A stretch of DNA of 64,000 bases from assembly GCF_040493455.1 (NCBI RefSeq), contig NZ_JANFDA010000006.1:62001-126000 (forward strand). The letters run 5' to 3'. How positions within the stretch are numbered: position 1 is the stretch's first letter; each line of letters begins with the position of its first letter. The DNA comes from Microcosmobacter sp040493455 (GTDB lineage: Bacteria; Bacteroidota; Bacteroidia; Flavobacteriales; Flavobacteriaceae). The notes under the pieces were generated by a model that saw nothing but the letters and a program-made list of their open reading frames with translations, did no database searches and was not told the origin of the DNA. Positions 8,075 to 16,484 of the stretch are shown here, one piece after another. Made by a program: the position numbers and the translations under genes.

Positions 8075-9688
8075 ATGTCGAAGAAAATTGAAATTGCAAA
8101 GATTTCAAATCTACAAGAAAAGCAACCAGCCTACGCTTTAGTAAAAAATACAGACCTCGTAATTATCAAACATGAAAAAGGTATTTCCATACTCTACGGA
8201 AGGTGCCATCATCGTGGTGCATTATTAGCAGATGGTCATATCGATGGTCAAAATCTCATCTGTGGTGTACATGGTTGGGATTACAGATACGACACAGGAA
8301 TTAGTGAGTATAACAATGATGAGCAACTGCACAAATTCCAAGAATATATAGAAGGTGATTCATTATTGATTGATGAAGATGAAGTCGCTGCTTTTGAGCA
8401 TGGCCACCCACAACCCTTTGATCGCGATTCGTACTTAGGCACTTATGCCGACACACATCCTGAAGATACAGAACCATATACTGGTTATATCAAAGAACTA
8501 GCTCGAAATGGCCTGAAAAACATAGGACATCATGGGTTCTCAGCTTCTATGGGAGTCGATAGAAACACCTTACCTAAATGGAATGACATTCAGTTCTTAC
8601 CAGCACAGTTGGCCACACGTCCATTATTAGACCATGAAGATGTAGCCACCAAAGTTGTTATAGGTCCTAAAGCTAAAAAACCCTTAGAATTAGACATACC
8701 CCTTTTTGTTAGTGATATGAGTTTTGGTGCTTTATCTCGTGAAGCTAAAATTGCTTTATCTAAAGGTGCAGAACTCGCCGGAACTGGAATTTGTTCAGGT
8801 GAAGGTGGTATGTTGCCACAAGAACAACAAAGCAACTCGAGATATTTCTATGAATTGGCGTCAGCACAATTTGGGTTTTCTTGGGATAAACTAGACAATG
8901 TACAAGCCTTTCATTTCAAAGGTGGTCAAGGCGCAAAAACAGGTACAGGTGGACATTTACCTGGTAATAAAGTTAGTGCCGAAATCGCTAAAGTACGTGG
9001 CCTGAATGAAGGTGAAGCTGCCATTTCTCCTGCTGCAAATCCAAACTTTCATACTGTAGAGGATTTTAAAGAGTTTTCAGATAAAGTAAGAGAACGTACA
9101 GGCGGAATCCCAATTGGTTTCAAAATAGCGGCTAGCCATATTGAAGCAGATATTCAATTTGCTTTAGACGTCGGTGTCGACTACATCATCCTCGATGGTC
9201 GTGGTGGCGGAACAGGTTCTGCGCCAACCATATTGAGGGATAACATTAATATTCCAACAATTTCAGCTTTAGCTAGAGCAAGACAATATTTGGATAAGGT
9301 TGGTGCAACTGATATCACATTAATCATTACTGGTGGTTTACGAATTGCCGAAGATTTTGCAAAAGCTATGATGCTCGGAGCCGATGCCATTGCAGTATCA
9401 AACTCTGCATTACAAGCGATTGGCTGTTTAGGTATGCGTGCATGTGGTACTAACAATTGTCCTGTCGGAATTGCAACTCAGAAAGAATCACTGAGAAGCC
9501 GTTTGATTATTGAATCTTCGGCTAAGCAGTTACACAACTATTTTGATGCGACTAATAACCTTATTAGGGTTATTGCAAGAGCCTGTGGTTATGACGATAT
9601 CTCGAAGTTCAATAAAAATGATCTTTCAACATTCGATAGAGAGATGCATCATTTAACAGGTATTAATTACGCCGGAGTTAAGTCATAA
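8075..9688 (+). CDS. Rieske [2Fe-2S] domain fused to FMN-binding glutamate synthase-like domain
   Basis: 537 residues. The N-terminal Rieske domain has Cys44-x-His46 and Cys63-x2-His66 (RCHHRGALL and CGVHGWDY). Residues about 150-530 match the FMN-binding central domain of glutamate synthase: PLFVSDMSFGALS, GGQGAKTGTGGHLPG, DGRGGGTGSAPT and CGTNNCPVGIATQ, where the two Cys (about 457 and 463) lie in the region that holds an Fe-S cluster in GltB. There is no glutaminase domain, so this is a GltB2-like flavoenzyme with a Rieske electron donor/acceptor built in. It opens a tight operon that codes two further Rieske fusions. Substrate is unknown; oxidation or reduction of a small amino- or keto-acid is an inference. 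Confidence 0.9.
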   Translation: MSKKIEIAKISNLQEKQPAYALVKNTDLVIIKHEKGISILYGRCHHRGALLADGHIDGQNLICGVHGWDYRYDTGISEYNNDEQLHKFQEYIEGDSLLIDEDEVAAFEHGHPQPFDRDSYLGTYADTHPEDTEPYTGYIKELARNGLKNIGHHGFSASMGVDRNTLPKWNDIQFLPAQLATRPLLDHEDVATKVVIGPKAKKPLELDIPLFVSDMSFGALSREAKIALSKGAELAGTGICSGEGGMLPQEQQSNSRYFYELASAQFGFSWDKLDNVQAFHFKGGQGAKTGTGGHLPGNKVSAEIAKVRGLNEGEAAISPAANPNFHTVEDFKEFSDKVRERTGGIPIGFKIAASHIEADIQFALDVGVDYIILDGRGGGTGSAPTILRDNINIPTISALARARQYLDKVGATDITLIITGGLRIAEDFAKAMMLGADAIAVSNSALQAIGCLGMRACGTNNCPVGIATQKESLRSRLIIESSAKQLHNYFDATNNLIRVIARACGYDDISKFNKNDLSTFDREMHHLTGINYAGVKS

Positions 9689-9691
9689 GTT

Positions 9692-10927
9692 ATGTTCGAA
9701 TTATTCGTTGGCATTATTGCACTTGCAGCATTCCTAAGTTATTTGAATGCGAAATTTTTACGCCTTCCCGAAACTATTGGTGTCATGATATTATCCATCG
9801 TTGTTTCACTTTTATTTGCTGCTAGCTATTTTATTGATAAAAGCTATTTTCATGAAGTAACCGATTTTGCCAGAAGTATTGATTTCAAAACAATATTATT
9901 CGATTTCCTACTAGGTGTTTTGCTATTTGCTGGCGCTATTCATGTAAACTTGAAAGGCCTATTAAAAGAAAAAACGCCAGTTTTGATTTACGCTACTATC
10001 GGTGTCATTGCTTCTACATTTATTATTGGCTCAGCGTTTTTCTTTTTGGCTTCAGCATTAGGGTTAGAAATAAGTTACCTATATAGCTTGGTGTTTGGTG
10101 CATTGATTTCTCCAACGGATCCTGTAGCAGTTTTAGCCTTGCTCAAAAAAGCTGGTGCGCCAAAGCATATGGAAATAAAAATTGTGGGGGAATCACTATT
10201 TAATGATGGTGTTGGCATCGTGGTCTTCTTATCTATTCTTTCACTGGCAACAATGATGCATGAATTTGAGTTCACGCATATTGCAGCCGAGTTTAGTAAA
10301 GAAGCAGGCGGTGGATTTTTGTTAGGTTTTATTTTTGGTTACATAGGAAAGCTATGTGTAAAGAGTGTCGCCAAAGAACCAGTGATTGCAGTTCACATTT
10401 CTCTGGCGATTGTGCTTGGAGGCTATGTACTGTCTAACTTACTTCATGTTTCGGGAGCAATTGCAATGGTCATTGCTGGATTGATTATCGGTAATGGATT
10501 ACATTCAAAAGATGTGACTGAAAACCTGAGAAATCACATGAATATATTTTGGAAGGTTTTAGACGAAGTCTTTAATGCAGTACTCTTTGTATTAATTGGC
10601 ATTGTGATGATCACACTAGATTTCAATCTCACGCATCTAATACTTGGAATCCTTTCAATTTTCATTGTACTTTTTGCAAGGTATATTACCATTATCATCT
10701 CTAATGTGCTTCTGAAGAAATCGGATAAAGCAAATAAAAAAGAAACCTTAATTTTAACTTGGGCTGGACTCAGAGGTGGAATTTCTATAGCCTTAGCCTT
10801 ATCACTCCCCGAAGGTGATGTAAAAGATATTATTGTCTACGCTACTTATGTTATTGTTGTATTCTCAATCATCGCTCAAGGATTGAGTATTGAAAAATTA
10901 GTCACTAAACTTTTAACTAAGAACTGA
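9692..10927 (+). CDS. CPA1-family Na+/H+ antiporter
   Basis: 411 residues with about 12 membrane helices. The family signature SPTDPVAVLALLKKAGAP (Asp143 region) and GESLFNDGVGIVVF (Asn171-Asp172, the ion-binding pair) mark a CPA1/NhaP-type sodium-proton exchanger. It starts 3 bases after the Rieske-flavoenzyme gene and its TGA overlaps the ATG of the next gene by one base, so it belongs to the same operon. A co-transcribed antiporter suggests that the operon's redox reactions are linked to, or disturb, cytoplasmic pH or sodium balance (inference). Confidence 0.9.
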   Translation: MFELFVGIIALAAFLSYLNAKFLRLPETIGVMILSIVVSLLFAASYFIDKSYFHEVTDFARSIDFKTILFDFLLGVLLFAGAIHVNLKGLLKEKTPVLIYATIGVIASTFIIGSAFFFLASALGLEISYLYSLVFGALISPTDPVAVLALLKKAGAPKHMEIKIVGESLFNDGVGIVVFLSILSLATMMHEFEFTHIAAEFSKEAGGGFLLGFIFGYIGKLCVKSVAKEPVIAVHISLAIVLGGYVLSNLLHVSGAIAMVIAGLIIGNGLHSKDVTENLRNHMNIFWKVLDEVFNAVLFVLIGIVMITLDFNLTHLILGILSIFIVLFARYITIIISNVLLKKSDKANKKETLILTWAGLRGGISIALALSLPEGDVKDIIVYATYVIVVFSIIAQGLSIEKLVTKLLTKN

Positions 10928-12876
10928 TGGATAAAAAAATTGTTTGGCACAAAGTTTTAGATAACAAAAGAGAACTTCCAGAAGGCAGAGTAAAAACCGT
11001 AACTGCAGCTCATAAAGGCATATGTTTAACACATTATAAAGGAAAGTTTTCAGCTTTAGATAATCGCTGTCCACATCAAGGCGGTCCTTTAGGTGAAGGA
11101 TCTATAGAAAATGGCCTTTTGAGATGCCCTTGGCATGGTTGGGATTTCGATCCTTGTACAGGAAAACCTCCAGGAGGTTATGATGATGGCATTGATACTT
11201 TTCCTATTAAAGAAGAAGGTGATGCAATATATGTTGGTATGGAAGAAGAGCAACCACATCAAACAACAGTCTCAGATATTATGGCTGAGACTATGGTGAA
11301 TTGGGGCGTGACTAAAGTCTTCGGCATGGTTGGTCATTCCAATCTAGGCTTTGCAGATGCCATGAGACGACAGGAAGAAAAAGGCAATTTGAACTTTTAC
11401 GGCATACGTCACGAAGGCGCTGCAGCTTTCGCAGCTTCCGCCTATGGAAAGCTAACTGGAAAGCCTGCTGCGTGTTTCTCCATTGCAGGGCCAGGAGCCA
11501 CCAATATGTATACAGGAATGTGGGATGCTAAGGTAGACAGAGCGCCTCTGTTGGCACTTACTGGCCAAGTAGCAACACAAGTTGTTGGGACTGGTAATTT
11601 TCAGGAAGTGGATTTGGTACAAGCGTTTAATTCTGTAGCTGAATTTAATCATCGTGTGCAGAGTGACAGCCGCCATGGTGAATTAATGTCTTTGGCTGTA
11701 AAGCATGCTATTTTAAAACGTGATGTGTCGCATCTAACCTTTCCGGATGAAGTGCAAGAACGCCCTGCAAAACCACATGCTAAAGCTAAAGGTCCTAAGA
11801 ATAGAATTACGTCGTTAGAGATTGCTCCTCCAAAAGCTGCTGCTGACGATGCAATCGCTTTAATAAAACAATCGAAACGTCCTGTAATCATTATGGGACA
11901 TGGTGCCAGAATTCACAAAAAAGCTATTGTAGCTTTTGCGGAAAAGCTTAATGCTTGTGTTGTGACAACCTTTAAGGGTAAAGGGCTCATAGCTGACAAT
12001 CATCCTCTTGGCGGTGGTGTATTGGGTCGAAGCGGAACACCAATTGCATCTTGGTTTATGAATGAAAGCGATTTACTCATTGTATTTGGCGCATCTTTTT
12101 CCAATCACACAGGAATTACACCTAAGAAACCAATTATTCAAGTTGATTTTGACCCATTGGCTTTGAGCAAATTCCATCAGGTTGAAGTTGCTGTTTGGGG
12201 TGAAATTTCTAGAACTTTAGACATCTTCTCTGATGCTTTAAAAGACTATAAACCAGAAATAGACCAACGCAATGAAATTGCTGAACGCTGGACTATCTGG
12301 AAAGCTGAAAAGCAAAAACGCCTACTCGAAACATCTGATAACGGCATTAGTTCTATTGCTGTGTTTGACACCATGAATAAACTCACACCAGACGATGCTG
12401 TAATGTGTGTCGATGTTGGTAATAATGCGTATTCATTTGGACGTTATTTTGAACCTACCAATCAAGACTTTTTGATGTCTGGCTATCTAGGTTCTATTGG
12501 TTTTGCATTACCTGCGGCTATTGGTGCATGGACTGCTGTCGGAAACTCGAGACCAGTTATTGCTGTTGCTGGAGATGGTGGTGTGTGTCAATACTTAGCA
12601 GAAATCACGACGCTTGTAAAATATAATATGCCTGTAAAGCTGATTATTTTGAATAATCATGAACTGGGAAAAATTTCCAAAGAGCAACGTGCTGGTGAAT
12701 TTGATGTTTGGAAGACATCTCTATCTAACCCAAACTTTGCTGAATTTGCGCAATCGTGCGGTGCATGGGGAAAACGTGTCGATAGACAGGAAGACTTGGA
12801 AACTGCAATGAAGGAACTCTATGAGCAACCTAAAGCAGGCGTATTAGAAGTTATTGCAGATGTAAACCTGATTTAG
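10927..12876 (+). CDS. Rieske [2Fe-2S] domain fused to thiamine diphosphate-dependent enzyme (pyruvate oxidase/acetolactate synthase-like)
   Basis: 649 residues. Residues 1-105 form a Rieske domain with Cys48-x-His50 and Cys67-x2-His70. Residues about 113-645 form a complete ThDP enzyme: the N-terminal domain has the catalytic Glu (Glu163 in YGIRHEGAAAFAASAYG), the central domain follows, and the C-terminal domain has the metal/ThDP motif starting at GDGGVCQYLAEI and ending in the NN pair of KLIILNN. The fold class covers pyruvate oxidases, acetolactate synthases and related decarboxylases. The missing ilvN/ilvC neighbours and the fused Rieske domain argue against branched-chain amino-acid synthesis and for oxidative 2-keto-acid decarboxylation with electron transfer (inference). 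It is coupled to both neighbours with no gap. Confidence 0.88.
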   Translation: MDKKIVWHKVLDNKRELPEGRVKTVTAAHKGICLTHYKGKFSALDNRCPHQGGPLGEGSIENGLLRCPWHGWDFDPCTGKPPGGYDDGIDTFPIKEEGDAIYVGMEEEQPHQTTVSDIMAETMVNWGVTKVFGMVGHSNLGFADAMRRQEEKGNLNFYGIRHEGAAAFAASAYGKLTGKPAACFSIAGPGATNMYTGMWDAKVDRAPLLALTGQVATQVVGTGNFQEVDLVQAFNSVAEFNHRVQSDSRHGELMSLAVKHAILKRDVSHLTFPDEVQERPAKPHAKAKGPKNRITSLEIAPPKAAADDAIALIKQSKRPVIIMGHGARIHKKAIVAFAEKLNACVVTTFKGKGLIADNHPLGGGVLGRSGTPIASWFMNESDLLIVFGASFSNHTGITPKKPIIQVDFDPLALSKFHQVEVAVWGEISRTLDIFSDALKDYKPEIDQRNEIAERWTIWKAEKQKRLLETSDNGISSIAVFDTMNKLTPDDAVMCVDVGNNAYSFGRYFEPTNQDFLMSGYLGSIGFALPAAIGAWTAVGNSRPVIAVAGDGGVCQYLAEITTLVKYNMPVKLIILNNHELGKISKEQRAGEFDVWKTSLSNPNFAEFAQSCGAWGKRVDRQEDLETAMKELYEQPKAGVLEVIADVNLI

Positions 12877-13086
12877 ATGGAATTAATCATCAACATATTT
12901 TTGATAGTGTTAGGGCTTTACGTCTTAATTGGGCTTTTTTTCGGATTGCTTTTCCTTTTCAAAGCTTCAAAAATTGATCCTCTCATGGCAGACACAAAGA
13001 AGAAAGTTAGGTTTCTTCTATTTCCTGGTGTTATTGCGACTTGGCCGTTTTTAATTGGAAAGTTATTTAAGTCTAAATCTGCTTAG
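12877..13086 (+). CDS. Small membrane protein, unknown function
   Basis: 69 residues. A long hydrophobic N-terminal helix (about residues 3-30) is followed by KASKIDPLMADTKKKVRF and a second short hydrophobic stretch (about 48-62) with a basic tail. It begins on the base after the stop codon of the Rieske-ThDP gene and ends one base before the next gene. The tight placement supports a real gene that works with the operon, perhaps as a membrane anchor or small subunit; this is inference. Confidence 0.75.
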   Translation: MELIINIFLIVLGLYVLIGLFFGLLFLFKASKIDPLMADTKKKVRFLLFPGVIATWPFLIGKLFKSKSA

Positions 13087-13087
13087 T

Positions 13088-13486
13088 ATGAATTCAAAAC
13101 AACGAAAAACACATTTAGTGGTTTGGCTTTTACTAGCTATTGGTCTTCCTGTTTTTATTTTCTTATCGGTTAAGAATTTAGATTTCAATACCAATAACGG
13201 AAAGACATCAGAAGTGACCTTTAAATCTGAAAGCACAGTTTTAAAGGTTTCAGAAAATGAATTCATTAAAGTAAACACGTTTAAGGACAGCATAGAAATC
13301 ATCTTAAAAAAGCCTTTGAAAAACGCCTCTGCTGTTGTTGTCGATTTGAATTCTGAAAATAAGTCCAAAACCCTAGGGCAAATTTCTCAAGCAGGCACAT
13401 ACAGATTTCAAGTGGATAGGCCTGTTGAAAAAATACTCATCATGGATAAAATAAAAAAGCAACCCATAACTACATTGATATTATAA
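13088..13486 (+). CDS. Single-pass membrane/periplasmic protein, unknown function
   Basis: 132 residues from ATG 13088 (MNSKQRKTHLVVW). One membrane helix at about 8-27, then a predicted extracytoplasmic domain of about 100 residues, beta-rich with charged stretches (SENKSKTLGQISQAGTYRF) and no cysteines. An upstream in-frame ATG at 13055 lies inside the previous gene and is less likely. Its TAA overlaps the ATG of the following ferric-reductase-like gene by one base. No family was recognised; position suggests a partner of the membrane cytochrome. Confidence 0.75.
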   Translation: MNSKQRKTHLVVWLLLAIGLPVFIFLSVKNLDFNTNNGKTSEVTFKSESTVLKVSENEFIKVNTFKDSIEIILKKPLKNASAVVVDLNSENKSKTLGQISQAGTYRFQVDRPVEKILIMDKIKKQPITTLIL

Positions 13487-14514
13487 TGGCTTTAGATTAT
13501 AAACTAGTCCTATGGAACCCTTTCAAAAAGCAATATGATAAGATTATTGCCATTGGCATGATCTTGTATATCATTTTGTTTGCCGCTATCACCTTGGTTT
13601 TTAATTCTGAAACGAGTATAGAAACATTGATCATTAGGTCGTTCGGTTCACTAGCAATTATAATGCTTCACATTATTTTGGCAATTGGTCCATTAAGCCG
13701 ATTGAATAGTGGATTCCTTCCTATTCTTTACAATAGAAGACATCTTGGTGTGAGCATGTTTTTGGCAGCGTTCATACATGGTGGCTTTTCTACATTTCAG
13801 TTTCATGCATTGGGAGATGTAAATCCTATCTATTCCATTTTCACCTCAAATATGGATTATGGCTCATTGACCAATTTCCCATTTCAGGTATTAGGATTTT
13901 TAGCGCTGTTAATTTTATTCGTGATGGCTTCAACCAGTCATGATTTTTTCTTGGCTAACCTTTCAGCTAAGGTCTGGAAGCGTTTACACATGATGGTCTA
14001 TTTAGCATATGCCTTAATCATTGCGCATGTATTTTTGGGCGCTTTTCAGCAAGAAACCTCCTTATTTACGATTGGGTTTATGATTATTGGTTCCATCACA
14101 GTTACTTCGTTGCATCTTATAGCAGCTTTCAAGGAACGTAAAGTTGATAGCATTAAGACTGAAGTCAATGAAGGGTGGTTAAAAGTCTGCGATGTTAATG
14201 AGATTGAAGACGACAGAGCAAAAATATTTACGGTAGATAAGGAACGCGTTGCTATTTTTAAATATGAAGGCAAACTCTCAGCAATTCATAATGTTTGCAA
14301 ACACCAAGGCGGTCCTTTAGGTGAAGGCAAAATTATAGATGGCTGCGTAACTTGTCCTTGGCATGGTTATCAATATTTACCAAACAATGGACAATCACCT
14401 CCTCCATATACTGAAAAAGTAGCAACCTATGCATTAAAGCTTGAAGGATCTACAGTTTATATAAATCCCGAAGCTTTTGAAGAAGGCACTGAAGTAGAAC
14501 CTTGTAATATCTAG
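13486..14514 (+). CDS. Ferric reductase-like membrane cytochrome fused to C-terminal Rieske domain
   Basis: 342 residues. Residues about 18-215 hold six hydrophobic helices with spaced histidines (His62, His86, His98, His168, His181) typical of the haem-b-binding ferric reductase-like/MsrQ fold. Residues about 228-330 form a Rieske domain with Cys271-x-His273 and Cys290-x2-His293 (CKHQGGPLGEG and CPWHGYQY), almost the same motif text as in the Rieske-ThDP protein. It could pass electrons between the cytosolic Rieske proteins of the operon, the membrane haem and a periplasmic or quinone partner. It overlaps the preceding gene by one base and is followed after 3 bases by the next. Confidence 0.88.
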   Translation: MALDYKLVLWNPFKKQYDKIIAIGMILYIILFAAITLVFNSETSIETLIIRSFGSLAIIMLHIILAIGPLSRLNSGFLPILYNRRHLGVSMFLAAFIHGGFSTFQFHALGDVNPIYSIFTSNMDYGSLTNFPFQVLGFLALLILFVMASTSHDFFLANLSAKVWKRLHMMVYLAYALIIAHVFLGAFQQETSLFTIGFMIIGSITVTSLHLIAAFKERKVDSIKTEVNEGWLKVCDVNEIEDDRAKIFTVDKERVAIFKYEGKLSAIHNVCKHQGGPLGEGKIIDGCVTCPWHGYQYLPNNGQSPPPYTEKVATYALKLEGSTVYINPEAFEEGTEVEPCNI

Positions 14515-14517
14515 ATT

Positions 14518-15306
14518 ATGAAACAGAATGATGAATTTTTCGTACCGTATATTGAAGGTAGTTTAGGTTCTAAAACCAAAAAGACGATAAAACGTTTTGG
14601 AATAGTAGCTATACTCATTGTCATTTTTGGTGCATTGGTCTTTGGGTTTACTCAAAAACCATTCAAGAATAGCTCTTTTGAGCTTACAAGTACTACGAAG
14701 ATTGTTGGTACGTTCCATGAGAATCCTTATCCGATGTTGAGAGTACAACTGGCAGACAATACTTATAAGAACATTGTGCTACTGGGCTTTGGAAAATCTA
14801 GTGCTAATCCTTACTTGGAGGTATTGCTTACTAAAGAAAAAGGCCTCAACAATAAGATTCTTTCTATCGAGGGAAATTTAATCTATTACAATGGCAAAAC
14901 GCTTTTACAAATTACTGATGAAGAAAAAGTTGCATTAGTAAGTTCTGATGGTATTGCTCCGACTAAATCTGAAACGATCGAGATGACTTTAGAAGGTGAA
15001 ATTATTGACCCTAAGTGTTACTTTGGTGTCATGAAACCTGGTTTTGGTAAGATTCATAGGAGTTGTGCTGTACGTTGTATTTCAGGTGGTATTCCTCCTG
15101 TTCTGGCTACAACAGACGATAACAATATTTCTAAATATTACTTACTTACAGATTTAAATGGTAATGCTATTAATGATGCTGTGCTACCTTACATTGGAAA
15201 ACCTTCAGAAATAAAAGGTATTGTTCATAAAATGGATGATTGGCATGTTCTTATGATCAACCCGAATGATATCAAAGTCACCGGTTCCAAATCTTCAATT
15301 TATTAA
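14518..15306 (+). CDS. Membrane-anchored periplasmic protein with conserved Cys motif
   Basis: 262 residues. One N-terminal membrane helix (about 28-46), then a periplasmic part. Residues about 160-195 hold a striking motif, DPKCYFGVMKPG followed by IHRSCAVRCISGGIPP, with Cys167, Cys183, Cys187 and His180. I have a general memory of this motif in uncharacterised bacterial redox-cluster proteins, but no assigned function. The Cys/His set could bind a metal or Fe-S centre or form a reactive disulphide. Lying 3 bases behind the haem-Rieske gene and 2 before the YHS gene, it is probably the periplasmic electron-transfer or assembly partner (inference). Confidence 0.8.
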   Translation: MKQNDEFFVPYIEGSLGSKTKKTIKRFGIVAILIVIFGALVFGFTQKPFKNSSFELTSTTKIVGTFHENPYPMLRVQLADNTYKNIVLLGFGKSSANPYLEVLLTKEKGLNNKILSIEGNLIYYNGKTLLQITDEEKVALVSSDGIAPTKSETIEMTLEGEIIDPKCYFGVMKPGFGKIHRSCAVRCISGGIPPVLATTDDNNISKYYLLTDLNGNAINDAVLPYIGKPSEIKGIVHKMDDWHVLMINPNDIKVTGSKSSIY

Positions 15307-15308
15307 TA

Positions 15309-15752
15309 ATGAAAACATATTTTACAGTTCTATTTTTAGGAATTGGGTTACTACTGAATGCTCAATCTATTGATTACAACACTAAGAAGGGATTCGCGGT
15401 TCATGGCTATGATGTTGTAGCTTATTTTGATGGTTCTGCCGAAAAAGGCTCAAAAGATTTTGTCGTAACACATGATGGTGTTAAATACAAATTTTCCTCT
15501 CAAGAAAATCTAGATAAGTTTAAAGAAAACCCTGTACAATACCTACCTCAATATGGTGGTTATTGTGCGTATGCAGTAGCATTGAAAAGCAAAAAAGTGA
15601 ATGTAGACCCGAATACTTTCGAAATAAGAGATGATAAACTCTACTTATTCTATAACTCATGGGGAACTAATACCTTAGAATCTTGGCTTGCCAAAACTCC
15701 AGACATATTAGTAGAAAAAGCAGACGCAAACTGGGAGCAAATAAAATACTAA
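15309..15752 (+). CDS. YHS-domain periplasmic protein
   Basis: 147 residues with a signal peptide (LLLNAQ, cut near residue 19). A YHS domain spans about 28-80: GYDVVAYFDGSAEKGS, then HDGVKYKFSSQENLDKF, NPVQYLPQYGGYCAYAVA. YHS domains are thought to bind metal or take part in redox contexts. It is the last gene of the Rieske operon; its stop codon overlaps that of the convergent STAS gene (CTAA at 15749-15752). A longer paralogue with the same N-terminal domain is coded at 36135-37118. Confidence 0.88.
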   Translation: MKTYFTVLFLGIGLLLNAQSIDYNTKKGFAVHGYDVVAYFDGSAEKGSKDFVVTHDGVKYKFSSQENLDKFKENPVQYLPQYGGYCAYAVALKSKKVNVDPNTFEIRDDKLYLFYNSWGTNTLESWLAKTPDILVEKADANWEQIKY

Positions 15753-16027
15753 GCTGCTTCTTCAGATTTAAAATAGTCGAATAATTCCTTAAGACCACTT
15801 CCAACGATAGACAAACGTTTGTTTTTTGTCAATGCTTCGTTGTGTAATTTCACCAAAGCATTAACGCCATAACGATCAATAGTCTCTAAGCCTTCAATAC
15901 TGATGGTAATTTCATTATTAACATCTAATGCATTGTGAAACGCTTCTTGAAACTGCTGAATGTTTCGTTTGTTCAAAACGCCTTTGACCTTAAAAAAATT
16001 ATTGTAATTAGATATAGCAAGTGCCAT
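15749..16027 (-). CDS. STAS-domain protein (anti-sigma-factor-antagonist-like)
   Basis: 92 residues from the ATG at 16027. A longer form to 16126 would need a TTG start and adds 33 residues outside the domain, so the shorter one is preferred. The sequence fits a STAS fold: strand FKVKGVLNKRNIQQF, strand ITISIEGLETIDRYGVNALVKLHNEA with the loop where SpoIIAA has its phospho-serine (here IDRYG, no serine), then LSIVGSGLKELFDYF. The lack of that serine means it may not be regulated by phosphorylation. No anti-sigma partner is next to it. Its stop codon overlaps that of the convergent YHS gene. Confidence 0.7.
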   Translation of the reverse strand: MALAISNYNNFFKVKGVLNKRNIQQFQEAFHNALDVNNEITISIEGLETIDRYGVNALVKLHNEALTKNKRLSIVGSGLKELFDYFKSEEAA

Positions 16028-16216
16028 AACATTTACATTAAAATGATTAAACAATAAATTTGGTGCTACTAAAAAATAAGGGAATTCAATGGATTGATAA
16101 TTATCAATCAACAATTGATGTTTCAAGATGCAACTATTCTAGCAAAAAATAAATTTTAATCGACTAAAGGACAATTGTTTAGACCATGACGCATTTCCTT
16201 GAAAGAATCCGCATAT

Positions 16217-16483
16217 CTAACACTCATTGAGACGTTTTTTATGAGCTTCTAGATCTACAGGTTTATGAACTATTTTGGTAGAAACAGGATATTTCTCTAA
16301 CAATGACTTTGGGCGAATAGGTCGTTGCGTAAAATTACCGCCACAATTTGGACACACATGATGTAGCAGATTCTCCACACAATCCTTGCAAAACGTGCAC
16401 TCAAAAGTACAGATCATAGCCTCTTCAGAATCATAAGGTAATGACTTGTTGCAGTGTTCGCATGTGGGTCTAATTTCTAACAT
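16217..16483 (-). CDS. DUF1272 zinc-ribbon-like protein
   Basis: 88 residues with eight cysteines in paired spacing (Cys8/11, 25/29, 32/35, 44/47) and family text RPTCEHCNKSLP, EAMICTFECTFC, CPNCGGNFTQRPIRP. This is the DUF1272 family: small cytosolic proteins, probably binding zinc, function unknown. It starts one base before the 3' end of the PhnA-like gene upstream, so the two are co-transcribed on the minus strand. Confidence 0.88.
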   Translation of the reverse strand: MLEIRPTCEHCNKSLPYDSEEAMICTFECTFCKDCVENLLHHVCPNCGGNFTQRPIRPKSLLEKYPVSTKIVHKPVDLEAHKKRLNEC

Positions 16484-16484
16484 C

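Noticed and set aside
8075..9688. Reading this gene as the large subunit of ordinary glutamate synthase (GltB).
   Set aside because: It lacks the glutaminase domain and the C-terminal GXGXG domain, is about one third of the GltB length, has a Rieske domain in front, and no GltD gene is near.
10927..12876. Reading this gene as acetolactate synthase IlvB of branched-chain amino-acid synthesis.
   Set aside because: No ilvN, ilvC or ilvD lies nearby, and biosynthetic IlvB proteins carry no Rieske domain.
15749..16126. A longer form of the STAS protein starting at 16126.
   Set aside because: The start codon would be TTG, and the extra 33 residues lie outside the STAS fold; the ATG at 16027 starts just before the first strand.
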